Of a stretch of DNA of 64,000 nt, positions 15,225-23,672 are shown one piece after another. Origin of the DNA: Arthrobacter sp. NicSoilB8 (GTDB lineage: Bacteria > Actinomycetota > Actinomycetes > Actinomycetales > Micrococcaceae). Each line of letters starts with the position of its first letter. Position 1 is the first letter of the stretch. The stretch is from the NCBI RefSeq assembly GCF_019977355.1, contig NZ_AP024655.1, positions 620,001-684,000 on the forward strand, in the 5' to 3' direction. The notes below the pieces were generated by a model. The model was not told the DNA's origin, made no database searches, and saw nothing but the letters and a program-made list of their open reading frames with translations. A program made the position numbers and the translations under genes.

Positions 15225-16523
15225 CTAGGAGTAGTACCGGCCCAGGGTTTCGGCCTTGAACTCGAAGAAGTTGCCGGCCTCGATGGCGAGCCGGGCGTCG
15301 TCGACCATTTTCACCACGAAACGCTCGTTGTGGATCGAAATCAGCGTGGCCGAGACCATCTCCTTGGCTTTGAACAGGTGGTGGATGTAGGCCCGCGAGT
15401 AGTTCAGGCAGGCGTAGCAGTCGCAGCCTTCCTGCAGCGGGCCGAAGTCGCGCTTGTACTTGGCGCCGGAGAGGTTGTAGCGGCCGGTGGGGTGATAGAA
15501 CGCCGAATTGCGGGCCACCCGGGTGGGGGAGACGCAGTCGAATGTGTCCGCGCCGTTCTCGATTGCGGTGAAGATGTCATCCGGTTCGGAGATGCCCAGC
15601 AGGTGCCGCGGCTTATTCTCCGGCAGCTCCTCGTTGCACCAGCGCACGATCGTGCCGAGGTTCTCTTTTTCCAGCGCCCCGCCGATGCCGAAGCCGTCAA
15701 AGTTCATGGCGCCGAGGTCGCGGCAGGCCTTGCGCCGCAGGTCCTCATACTGGGCGCCCTGGATCACGCCGAACAGGGCCTGGTAGGGCTTGCCGGCGCG
15801 CTCTTCCGTGAGCCGGAAGTGCTCTGTGAGGCACCGTTCGGCCCAGCGTCGGGTCCGCTCGAGGGACTCCTCCTGGTAGCCGCGCGAGTTCTGCAGCGTG
15901 GTGAGCTCGTCGAACGCGAACATGATGTCCGCGCCGATCTGGTGCTGGACGTTCATGGAGATCTCGGGGCTGAAACGGTGCCGGTCACCGTTGAGATGGC
16001 TCTTGAACCACACGCCCTCCTCATCCACGTGCGCCAGGCGTTCCTTGCCGGGGGCGACGGCGTCGTCGGGTCCCGAATGGTCCACCGATTTCATGTCGAT
16101 GACCTTCTTGAACCCCGAGCCCAGGCTCATCACCTGGAAGCCGCCGGAATCGGTGAACGTGGGCCCGCGCCAGTTCATGAACGCGCCCAGGCCGCCGGCC
16201 TCGTCCAGGATGTCCGCGCCCGGCTGAAGGTACAGGTGGTAGGCGTTGGCCAGCACGGCCTGCGCGCCGAGTTCGGCGATGGATTCCGGCAGCACGGATT
16301 TGACCGTGGCCTTGGTGCCGACGGCGATGAACGCCGGGGTCTGGATCTCGCCGTGCGGGGTGGCGATGGTGCCGGTCCGGCCGAGGAACTCCCCGCCGTT
16401 GGCGGCAACCTGACCGGCCGACGGCGGGCACGCTTCACTCAGCCTCTTGCCCACGCGGAAAGAAAACTCGGACTGCCGGGCAGGCGCGGGGGGCAAAGGA
16501 TTGGAGTCAGGATTGGCTGGCAC
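15225..16523 (-). CDS. tgt: Queuine/preQ1 tRNA-guanine transglycosylase
   Basis: A 432-aa TIM-barrel enzyme that exchanges guanine-34 of tRNAs with GUN anticodons for queuine or its precursor. Signatures in order: the barrel start TPAFIAVGTKATVKSVLPESI, the base-binding segment FTDSGGFQVMSLGSGFKKV, the catalytic region near CVSPTRVARN, and the zinc site EGCDCYACLNYSRAYIHHL (CxCx2C plus His). The start is GTG at 16523. The N-terminal ~25 residues are an unconserved extension. It normally works with the precursor importer YhhQ, whose gene is now about 9.7 kb away across the IS island. Its 3' end lies just after palindrome C. Confidence 0.93.
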   Translation of the reverse strand: MPANPDSNPLPPAPARQSEFSFRVGKRLSEACPPSAGQVAANGGEFLGRTGTIATPHGEIQTPAFIAVGTKATVKSVLPESIAELGAQAVLANAYHLYLQPGADILDEAGGLGAFMNWRGPTFTDSGGFQVMSLGSGFKKVIDMKSVDHSGPDDAVAPGKERLAHVDEEGVWFKSHLNGDRHRFSPEISMNVQHQIGADIMFAFDELTTLQNSRGYQEESLERTRRWAERCLTEHFRLTEERAGKPYQALFGVIQGAQYEDLRRKACRDLGAMNFDGFGIGGALEKENLGTIVRWCNEELPENKPRHLLGISEPDDIFTAIENGADTFDCVSPTRVARNSAFYHPTGRYNLSGAKYKRDFGPLQEGCDCYACLNYSRAYIHHLFKAKEMVSATLISIHNERFVVKMVDDARLAIEAGNFFEFKAETLGRYYS

Positions 16524-16556
16524 GGTTCAAGTGTGCCAGCTAACCCTGCCCAGGCC

Positions 16557-17282
16557 TTAGTGGACGGGATCCGATGTGGGGTAGTTCTCAGCCCGCCACT
16601 TGTCCCAGTAATTGCGGATCGCCTCGAGCTGGTGGGCGCCGAGGTCGTAGGTGGAGACGATCGCCAGGGATCCGCCGTCGGGCCGCACGTCCGCGATGGC
16701 GGGCTGGTCCGCCACGATCAGCAGACCGTCGCCGTGCTCGGCGTAGTTGTGGACGGTCAGGCCCACCTGGTGATTGCTGCGGAACCACACCTTGCCGGAG
16801 ATCTCCTCGCCGGTGGGCAGGGTGAGTGAATAAGGGTCGCCCGGAGCCGGGACATCGCTGAGCCCAAGATTTTCTATCGCGGACCCGCCGGAGCCGGGGA
16901 CGGAGAAGAAGAAGGTCCGGCGCTTGCCGTGCGGGTGCCGTTCCAGGGCGAAGCGCAATTGGTGCAGGAAGGTCAGCCAGCCCTGGGTGATGTCCTCGTC
17001 CCAGGCGGCCCATTCGGAATTGTGGTCTACCGCCGCCCGGGTGACGCTGACTTCCGTGCCCGTGGGGACAGGTTTCAGGGTGAAGACGTCTCCGCCGTCG
17101 ACCACCAGGGAGGTGTGGTCCGCGCCTTCGACCACATTGGGGCCGAAGTAGATTTCGTTGATTTCGGCCTCTTGGTCATCGGCGTTCCAGCCGTGCCATT
17201 GGGCGATTCTGCCGGGTTCGCGCAGCATGGTCCAAACTTGCTGCGCGTCCGAATTGATCACAACGCTCAGATTGTTCGTCAT
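16557..17282 (-). CDS. SRPBCC domain-containing protein (AHSA1-like)
   Basis: A 241-aa protein whose first ~120 residues have the SRPBCC (START-like) pattern: LSVVINSDAQQVWTMLREPGRIAQWHGW, then charged strands, then AWDEDITQGWLTFLHQLRFALE. The C-terminal ~100 residues form a second, less familiar region ending in YDLGAHQLEAIRNYWDKWRA. SRPBCC domains bind hydrophobic ligands in a deep pocket, but no function can be assigned here. It lies directly upstream of tgt on the same strand, with 33 bases between them, and may be co-transcribed. Confidence 0.65.
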   Translation of the reverse strand: MTNNLSVVINSDAQQVWTMLREPGRIAQWHGWNADDQEAEINEIYFGPNVVEGADHTSLVVDGGDVFTLKPVPTGTEVSVTRAAVDHNSEWAAWDEDITQGWLTFLHQLRFALERHPHGKRRTFFFSVPGSGGSAIENLGLSDVPAPGDPYSLTLPTGEEISGKVWFRSNHQVGLTVHNYAEHGDGLLIVADQPAIADVRPDGGSLAIVSTYDLGAHQLEAIRNYWDKWRAENYPTSDPVH

Positions 17283-17364
17283 GGGGTGAATCTACAACGC
17301 CCGGCCGCGAACGGGTAGGGCCAAACGGTTGCCCCGAACGGTTCGGGCCGACCAGGCGGCGGCC

Positions 17365-18561
17365 TCAGGAGCGGACGGATTCCAGCTCATTGCCGATCCG
17401 GCGTTCCAGCTCGGCAATGCCGATGGTCTCCGAGCCGCCGTGCGCCCGCAGGAACAGGAGGGCCTCAAGCCGCAGGAGCCGCCATTCACGTTCCGCGTCG
17501 GGGTTCGCGTTGTCGATCGAGCGGAAGATTTCCTTGTCGTACAGGTTGGGCTCGTTGAGCGAGCGCTGGCGCACCTTGGCGTTGATCCTTGCCTTGAACG
17601 GGTCCGCTTCCATGGCTTCCGGCGCGCGGAGGAATTTCTCGTAGGTCCGGGCGCGTTCGTCCTGCCCCAGCTGGCGGCAGATGTAGCTGGAGAGCGACAG
17701 GGAGGCCTCCACCGAGGCCCAGCGGCCGGGGTTGCCGTCGAAGGGCAGGACGTTGAGCAGGTCGGCGACCGCGAGGGCGTTTTCGGCGTCCTTGAAGGTG
17801 ACGAACAGTTCATGGGCGAGGTCGCTGAGATCCTTCAGGCAGCTCCCGGACTTGGTGTTGATGCCCTTGGCGAGCCGTTCGCTGAGCAGGAGCACACCGA
17901 CGGCGCCCGGGTGGGCCTCCGCCACGGCCTCGACGACCGATTCCGGCGTGCCGTCGGGGGCCGGGATGTGCGCCAGGTCCGCGTCGCTGGGTCCGCTCAC
18001 CGCGGGCGGCGCAAGGGGCTGGGGAGGAACGACGACGGCGGACACCGCTGCGTCGGCCTCTGCTGCATCGGACAAAACGGCGTCCGGCACCTCCTCGGGT
18101 TCGGGGGACGGTCCCGACGCCGGCAGCGCCGATGCGCCGCCGTCGGATTCACCGTCGCCGCATGAACCGCCGTCGGATTCACCGTCGCCGCATGAACCGC
18201 CGTCGGATTCACCGCCGCCGAGGGCTCCGGCGCCAGAAGAACCGCCGCCGGACCCGGCGGAAGCTTCCGCGGGAGCAGCCCCCGCGCTGTCCGCGGGCCA
18301 GAACCCGGCGGATTCCGCGGTGACCGCACCCGGTTCGGAGTCTCCGGCGATCCGGACCGTTGATCCGGCGGCGATCCGCAGCACACCGCCGCCGCTGAGG
18401 GTCGCCAGGACCATGGCGGGCGTATCGAAATCGTCGGACTCAACGTCCACCCGGTGGACCTCGGCGGAACGGTTTCCGTCGGGCAGGATCAGGTGGTCGC
18501 CGGCCCGCAGTGATCCAGCCTGCTGTTCGCTGTAGTTCCGGGAGGCTGGGGGGTGGGTCAT
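17365..18561 (-). CDS. Hypothetical protein with a Gly/Ser/Asp repeat linker (DUF6707-like C-terminus)
   Basis: A 398-aa protein. The N-terminal ~70 residues form a small beta-rich domain (DHLILPDGNRSAEVHRVDVE). Residues ~100-190 are a low-complexity linker with a perfect ten-residue repeat, ESDGGSCGDG, encoded by about 30-bp tandem repeats (18,148-18,210). The C-terminal ~170 residues (AKGINTKSGSCLKDLSDLAHELFVTF to the end) are helical and look like the DUF6707 family seen in Arthrobacter, where they are of unknown function. The start has AAGGA seven bases upstream. There is no signal peptide. Linker length probably varies between strains through repeat slippage. Confidence 0.55.
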   Translation of the reverse strand: MTHPPASRNYSEQQAGSLRAGDHLILPDGNRSAEVHRVDVESDDFDTPAMVLATLSGGGVLRIAAGSTVRIAGDSEPGAVTAESAGFWPADSAGAAPAEASAGSGGGSSGAGALGGGESDGGSCGDGESDGGSCGDGESDGGASALPASGPSPEPEEVPDAVLSDAAEADAAVSAVVVPPQPLAPPAVSGPSDADLAHIPAPDGTPESVVEAVAEAHPGAVGVLLLSERLAKGINTKSGSCLKDLSDLAHELFVTFKDAENALAVADLLNVLPFDGNPGRWASVEASLSLSSYICRQLGQDERARTYEKFLRAPEAMEADPFKARINAKVRQRSLNEPNLYDKEIFRSIDNANPDAEREWRLLRLEALLFLRAHGGSETIGIAELERRIGNELESVRS

Positions 18562-18681
18562 CGGGAGTCCTTAAAGTTCTCTTGCGGTCCGCCCTACAGT
18601 CTACAAAATCGGGTGCGTGAAGTCGGGGACGCGGGGGACGCTCCGAGCGTCCCGGGGCGGCGCCGGACCCGGTAATGCCGG

Positions 18682-19221
18682 CTAGTTGCCGACGCCCGCG
18701 TAGGCCAGCGCCTGCCGGATCAGGGCGCCGCGGCCGCCGCTGAACTCCAGCTGCACGTCCGTGCTCATGACCTCCTGCGGGGTCATCCAGGTCAGTTCGA
18801 GGGCGTCCTGCCGGGGGGAGCATTCGCCGGTGACGGGAATGATGTAGGCCAGGGCGACGGCGTGCTGGCGGTCGTCGGTGAAGCCCGTGTGGGACGGGGA
18901 CGGGAAGTACTCGGCCACGGTGAACGGCACGGGGCTGACCGGCAGTTGCGGGAAGGCGAGCGGGCCCAGGTCCTTTTCCATGTGGCGAAGCAGCGCGGCG
19001 CGGATGGTCTCGCGGTAGAGGACGCGGCCCGAGACCAACGACCTGACCATGGTTCCGTCCTCGTCGGCCTGCAGGAGGGTGCCCACCTCGTTCACGAACC
19101 CCAGGGGGTCCAGCCGGACCGGAACGGCCTCGACGTAGACCATCGGCAGCCTTCCCCGCGCTTCGAACAAGTCGTCGTCGGAGAGCCAGCCGGGATTCGG
19201 GTCAGGGGTGCGCACATTCAT
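18682..19221 (-). CDS. NUDIX hydrolase family protein (DUF4916)
   Basis: A 179-aa protein with the actinobacterial DUF4916 layout: the N-terminal WLSDDDLFEARGRLPMVYVEAVPVRLD, the conserved RETIRAALLRHMEKDLGP in the position of the Nudix helix, and TDDRQHAVALAYIIPVTGE. The classic Nudix box GX5EX7REUXEEXGU is degenerate (the REUXEE part reads RHMEKD), so catalytic activity is uncertain. The start is ATG 19221. Confidence 0.72.
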   Translation of the reverse strand: MNVRTPDPNPGWLSDDDLFEARGRLPMVYVEAVPVRLDPLGFVNEVGTLLQADEDGTMVRSLVSGRVLYRETIRAALLRHMEKDLGPLAFPQLPVSPVPFTVAEYFPSPSHTGFTDDRQHAVALAYIIPVTGECSPRQDALELTWMTPQEVMSTDVQLEFSGGRGALIRQALAYAGVGN

Positions 19222-19312
19222 GGTTAAGTTCTACCCCATCCCTGACCCGTTCCCCGCGCCGCGTCGCGGAACAGGCGCGCCCGCCCTGCGGAACCGTCAC
19301 ATTGCCGTGGGC

Positions 19313-20083
19313 TCACTCCTCCCCGGGGGCGGCGGAAATCCACAGCGGGGGATGGGCGGCCATGCCGTCCGCATCGGGGTTGGCGACGTGAAGGGTGGGG
19401 ACGGCCGCTTCCTCTATGACCGCCGCCTCGTGTCCCGCCTCGTTGAGGCGCTCGCGCAGGGCATCGAGATCGCCGGCGTATTCGAAGCCCAGGCCGGCGC
19501 TCCCGGCCCCGGTGCCTGCGCCGAGCATCAGGATGCCGCCGTTCTTCGCGGTGAACGCTTCGGATTCGATCGTGTTGGTCTCGGCGTCGCCGGCGCCGGT
19601 GCCCGGGACCGGGCGGGGCCGCGCGCCGATGTGGCGCAGCGTTTGAGCCGCCGCGACGGCATCCTCGGAGAACCAGACGCCGACGACGGCGATGTCGGGG
19701 TCCGCTTCCGGCGACCCGCCCCAGCTCCCGTCGGCAGCCCGCGTGGCCGGGTCCGCCAGGAAACTGAAACCGTCAGCCGCGGTGATGCGGCAGGACGAAC
19801 CGTGGTCTGCCTCGATGAGTTCGGCACTGGTGACGCCGTCTGCCGCGCCGGCCTCTTTGGTGCGCCGGGCGAATTCCTGCAGATCGCCCACCTCGACGCC
19901 GAAGGAAGTGGTGCCGTCCCCGGCGGAGCCCTGCTCGACGAAGTGCAGGGCTAGGCGGCCGGAGCCGGCGTCGAACTCCCGCCAGGTGGGCTCGTCAACG
20001 GTCTTGACCAAGCCCAGGGCGGTGAGCAGCCGCTCCCATTCATCAAGGCGGGAGGTGAAGTGGATCGGGCGGACACGCAGCAT
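19313..20083 (-). CDS. VOC-superfamily (glyoxalase/dioxygenase-like) protein
   Basis: A 256-aa protein with two VOC-type halves. The first (RPIHFTSRLDEWERLLTALGLVKTVDEPTWREFDAGSGRLALHFVE) shows the beta-alpha-beta-beta-beta pattern, and the second starts near DIAVVGVWFSEDAVAAAQTL. Family members bind a metal through His/Glu residues and include glyoxalases, dioxygenases and antibiotic-resistance binding proteins. No specific subfamily was recognised. It is divergent from the YdeI-like gene. Confidence 0.65.
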   Translation of the reverse strand: MLRVRPIHFTSRLDEWERLLTALGLVKTVDEPTWREFDAGSGRLALHFVEQGSAGDGTTSFGVEVGDLQEFARRTKEAGAADGVTSAELIEADHGSSCRITAADGFSFLADPATRAADGSWGGSPEADPDIAVVGVWFSEDAVAAAQTLRHIGARPRPVPGTGAGDAETNTIESEAFTAKNGGILMLGAGTGAGSAGLGFEYAGDLDALRERLNEAGHEAAVIEEAAVPTLHVANPDADGMAAHPPLWISAAPGEE

Positions 20084-20178
20084 CGTTGCTCCTCAAGGTT
20101 GTGACGGATTCCGGCTTTCACGGATATCGTCCCACCAAAGCAACCCTTATGGTCAGCCCCGCGGAGCACAATGGTGCC

Positions 20179-20778
20179 ATGGCCGTTGAACTTGAGGAAT
20201 TGCTGGTGAAGGACGCCGCCGAGTGGCGCGCCTGGCTGGAACAGCATCACGCGCACAGTCCCGGCGTGTGGCTCGTGCTGCACAAGAAAGGCGGCTCGGT
20301 GACCGAGCTGGACTACGAGGCAGCGCTGCAGGAGGCGCTGTGTTTCGGCTGGATCGACGGGCAGGGCCGGCGTCGGGATGAGGAGAGCTCGTTCCAGCGG
20401 ATGACCCGGCGGGGACCCAGGAGTGTGTGGTCCGCGCGGAACGTGGAACGGATTGAACGCCTGGAGTCGGCCGGGCGGATGGCCCCGGCAGGACAGGCCG
20501 CCGTCCTCAGTGCCAAGGCGGACGGGCGCTGGGAGGCCGCTTATCCGGGCGCGGCCGCGGCGGAGGTCCCGGACGACCTCGCCGCGGCCATCGCGGCGGA
20601 GCCCCGGGCGCAGGCGATGTTCGAGGTCCTGACGTCTGTGAACCGGTTCGCGCTGATCTACCGAACGAACGCGGTCAAGCAGGCCGCCACCCGGGAAAAG
20701 AAGATCGCGGGATTCGTGGAGATGCTCGCCCGGTTCGAAACTCCGTACCCGCAGGCCAGGCGGCCCCCGGAAGCGTGA
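20179..20778 (+). CDS. YdeI/OmpD-associated family protein
   Basis: A 199-aa cytosolic protein. The features WRAWLEQHHAHSPGVWLVLHKKG, then LDYEAALQEALCFGWIDGQGRR, then RRGPRSVWSARNVERIERL are diagnostic of the YdeI/OmdA family (bacteriocin-resistance-associated, with a DUF1905/OmdA-type fold). The C-terminus has the typical RTNAVKQAATREKKIAGFVEML. The biochemical role is unknown. The start at 20179 is inferred from where the family begins; a GGAG lies about 12 bases upstream. Confidence 0.8.
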   Translation: MAVELEELLVKDAAEWRAWLEQHHAHSPGVWLVLHKKGGSVTELDYEAALQEALCFGWIDGQGRRRDEESSFQRMTRRGPRSVWSARNVERIERLESAGRMAPAGQAAVLSAKADGRWEAAYPGAAAAEVPDDLAAAIAAEPRAQAMFEVLTSVNRFALIYRTNAVKQAATREKKIAGFVEMLARFETPYPQARRPPEA

Positions 20779-20863
20779 CTGAGGTCCGGGCGACGGCCGC
20801 GATCACAGGGAACTCCCAGCAGCTGTCCGGGCTACGGGTAGTTGCCGCTGGCAGGATTGACCG

Positions 20864-21724
20864 ATGCTCCTTGCCCAGCGTGCTCCGCGACCCCCTGACC
20901 GCCTGCCGCTTGCGTCCCAGCGGCGGCTCTTCTTCGTGGCCGCGGGCCTGCTGATCACGGGGGAAACGGTCTTCTGGACCATGCTCGCCGCGGTGCAGTC
21001 CAACAGCGGGGCGGCCGCCCTGGACGGGCCCGTGCATGACGGGCTCGTGGCGTCCCGGAACCCGCTGGCCACCGCCCTCCTGACGGCCGTGACGACGGTG
21101 ACGTCGCCGCTGTGGATGACCGTGATCGGCTGCGTGCTGGCCCTGGCCTGGGCGGCCTGGAAACGGGAACTCTGGCGTCCCACCCTGCTGATCGGTGCCA
21201 TGGCGGCAACTTTTGCGGTATCCACGCTGATCAAGCACGACGTCGGCCGCGGCCGGCCCGCCGCCAGCGATTTTCTGCTGGGCCCGGACGACGCCCTGTC
21301 CTTTCCCTCCGGCCATACCTTCGGTGCCGGCGTCTTCCTGTGCGTCCTGAACTACCTGCTGCTGGCGGCCCGCGGCACGAGGACGAGCAAACGCTCGACG
21401 TCGGTGTTCGGCTTCGCGGCCGCGGCCGCGGGGACGCTCGCGGTCGCCTTGAGCCGCCTGTACCTGGGTTATCACTGGCTGACGGACGTGCTCGCCTCCA
21501 TGGGCTTGGCGCTGGCCGTCACCGGGATCGTCATCCTGGCCGACGGGCTGCGCGCCGCCATGGCCGGCCGGACCGCGTCGCCGTCTTCAGGGCCGCTTCC
21601 GGGCCCGGCCGTGCCGGTGGGGGCGGGCCTTGCCGGGGAACGCCGGGCAGAGGCGGTCCCGTCACAGGACAGCTGGTCAGAGCCCGACGCCCATCGCCTG
21701 GGCGATCACCACCGCCGAGGCTGA
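20864..21724 (+). CDS. PAP2-family membrane phosphatase
   Basis: A 286-aa membrane protein with about six helices and the three phosphatase motifs: KHDVGRGRP (C1), PSGHT (C2) and SRLYLGYHWLTD (C3). The catalytic histidines are in PSGHT and GYHWLTD. The enzymes dephosphorylate phosphatidic acid, phosphatidylglycerophosphate or undecaprenyl pyrophosphate at the membrane. The hydrophilic, Pro/Ala-rich C-terminus overlaps the 3' end of the convergent glycosidase gene by 48 bases. Confidence 0.88.
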   Translation: MLLAQRAPRPPDRLPLASQRRLFFVAAGLLITGETVFWTMLAAVQSNSGAAALDGPVHDGLVASRNPLATALLTAVTTVTSPLWMTVIGCVLALAWAAWKRELWRPTLLIGAMAATFAVSTLIKHDVGRGRPAASDFLLGPDDALSFPSGHTFGAGVFLCVLNYLLLAARGTRTSKRSTSVFGFAAAAAGTLAVALSRLYLGYHWLTDVLASMGLALAVTGIVILADGLRAAMAGRTASPSSGPLPGPAVPVGAGLAGERRAEAVPSQDSWSEPDAHRLGDHHRRG

Positions 21725-23614
21725 GGACCACGCCTGCGGGTGGCAGGATGCCGGATAGGGCACCGCGACCCCCGAGTCCTCGGCCCGCACCCCGGCGAAC
21801 ACCTCCGGCAGCCGGTGTCCGAACGAGGCGGCCGCCGCGAGCAGCCCGTCGGCGAGCATCCGTCCCTCGGCAATGAAACCTTCGGCCAGGAGGCCGCGGA
21901 TCGCGATGGCGGTGTCGTGGCTCCAGACCGAGCCGCAGTGGTAGCTGAAGGGCCAGAACCCGGCCGCGCGCCGCGAGATCGTGTGCACACCGTAGCCGGA
22001 GAACAGCTCCGGGCTCACGAGCCGGTCCGCCACGAGCCGGGCCTCGGCCGCGTCCAGGATGCCGGTGCCCAGCAGGTGTCCCATGTTCGAGCCCGGGATG
22101 TCCAGCGGAACCCCGTGCCCGTCGAGGGCCATGGCCGGGAACGGCCCGGCGTCGTCCTCAACCCAGAAACGCTCCCGGAACCTGAGGCGCAAGGCGGCGG
22201 CGAACTCCCGGAGCGCCTGGCCGCCGGGTTCCCCGTAGGCATCGAACAGCTCTGCCGTTTCCAGGGCCGCCTGGTACGCGTAGCCCTGCACCTCGGACAG
22301 GGCGATCGGCCCGTCGGCCTGCCGGCCGTCGCGGAACTGCATGGCGTCCCGGGAGTCCTTCCAGCCCTGGTTGCTCAGGCCGTGTCCCGTGGTGTCGCGG
22401 TAGCTGAGGAACCCGCCGTTGCCGGCCGTTCTCGTGTCCGTGTCTGTTCCGGGTGCGCCGGCGGCGAGCAGCCAGTCGGCGGCACGTGCCGCGTTCGGCA
22501 GCAGCGACCGGACGGCGGCGTCGTGCCGGCCGGCGCGCCAAAGTTCACCGAGCAGGCAAAGCCATAGCGGGGTGGAGTCCACGGCCCCGTAGTACACCGG
22601 CGGCAGGCGCAGGCCCTGGCTTTCCAGCACGAGCTCCTTGGACCGGAGTTCGTGCAGGATCTTGCCGGGTTCTTCGGCGGCGGCCGGGTCGGTCCGGGTG
22701 CCCTGGAACGCCGCCAGGGCCCGCAGCGTGCCCGCGGTCAGCCCGTTGTCCGGCCCGGTGTCCAGCGGCAGCAGGAGCCGCGCCGCCCACAGCGAGTCCC
22801 GCCCGAACAGCGTGAAATACCACGGCGCCCCGGCGGCGATGAACGGGGCATCCGGAAGCTGGCGGGTGGCCAGCCGGAGCCCGGCCACTTCATCGAGGGA
22901 GTTGTCCAGGAGCAGGCCCAGGGCCCCGGCCGGGCCGGTCCGCGGCGGCCGGGAGGCGGGCGGCCGGGCCGCCACGACGGCGTCGTCCTCGTCCGTGAGG
23001 ACGGCTTGCCACTCGGCCTCGAACGGCCGGCCCCGGCCCAGGCTTCCGCGCCAGGCGAGCCGGCCGTCGGGGGCCACGGCGCCGGGAGCGGCGACCGTCA
23101 GGGTCTTGCCGCCCTCCTGCCAGCGCAACACCGACAGGTCGGCCGAGGACGGCCCGGACGCGCCGCGGAAACGGCTGAGCCGGATCTGGGCCATGTCGGT
23201 GAAGTCGGCGGCGAGCTCAACGTCGATTTCGGCGTCGAGCGAATCCAGGGAGGTGCGCAGCTGCAGGGTGTGCCGCACAACACCGGGCGTCACAGTCCAG
23301 GTCTGGACGAGCTCGACGGCGGGATCCTCCGTGGGGCCGGGGATGCCCCGGACGAGTCCCCTGACGCGCAGGACGCCGCCGGGTTCGGTCTCGACGGTGG
23401 CCGGTTCGGGTTCCAGGCCGTTGACGCGTACGAGGGCCCGGCTGAGCATCCGGGTATCGCCGTGCAGAAGCCCGGTGAATCCGGCCGGATCGCCGGAGCC
23501 ACCGGCGCCGGGCGCGGGTGCCTCGCCGGCGAGGCGGCCGTCCGGGTCGAGCCACAGCTGCGTGGGGGCGGCAACGGAGCAATGCTGGCGGTGCAGGCCT
23601 GGCTGAACAGTCAT
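21677..23614 (-). CDS. Amylo-alpha-1,6-glucosidase-type glycogen debranching protein
   Basis: A 645-aa protein. The N-terminal ~200 residues match the GDE_N_bis domain (FTGLLHGDTRMLSRALVRVNG, a beta-sandwich). The rest is an (alpha/alpha)6 barrel with the conserved substrate-site segment PWYFTLFGRDSLWAARLLLPL and a late region SYHCGSVWSHDTAIAIRGL. The family hydrolyses alpha-1,6 or related glucosidic bonds in glycogen or storage glycans. There is no signal peptide, so it is cytosolic. The 3' end overlaps the convergent PAP2 gene. Confidence 0.8.
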   Translation of the reverse strand: MTVQPGLHRQHCSVAAPTQLWLDPDGRLAGEAPAPGAGGSGDPAGFTGLLHGDTRMLSRALVRVNGLEPEPATVETEPGGVLRVRGLVRGIPGPTEDPAVELVQTWTVTPGVVRHTLQLRTSLDSLDAEIDVELAADFTDMAQIRLSRFRGASGPSSADLSVLRWQEGGKTLTVAAPGAVAPDGRLAWRGSLGRGRPFEAEWQAVLTDEDDAVVAARPPASRPPRTGPAGALGLLLDNSLDEVAGLRLATRQLPDAPFIAAGAPWYFTLFGRDSLWAARLLLPLDTGPDNGLTAGTLRALAAFQGTRTDPAAAEEPGKILHELRSKELVLESQGLRLPPVYYGAVDSTPLWLCLLGELWRAGRHDAAVRSLLPNAARAADWLLAAGAPGTDTDTRTAGNGGFLSYRDTTGHGLSNQGWKDSRDAMQFRDGRQADGPIALSEVQGYAYQAALETAELFDAYGEPGGQALREFAAALRLRFRERFWVEDDAGPFPAMALDGHGVPLDIPGSNMGHLLGTGILDAAEARLVADRLVSPELFSGYGVHTISRRAAGFWPFSYHCGSVWSHDTAIAIRGLLAEGFIAEGRMLADGLLAAAASFGHRLPEVFAGVRAEDSGVAVPYPASCHPQAWSSASAVVIAQAMGVGL

Positions 23615-23672
23615 GCGCCCACCCTATGCCGGGCACCCGGCGGTCTCAATGCGCCCGGTGCGCCGCGGACGG

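Noticed and set aside
15147..16829. A 560-codon frame antisense to tgt
   Set aside because: It is low-complexity in content and fully covered by tgt and the SRPBCC gene.
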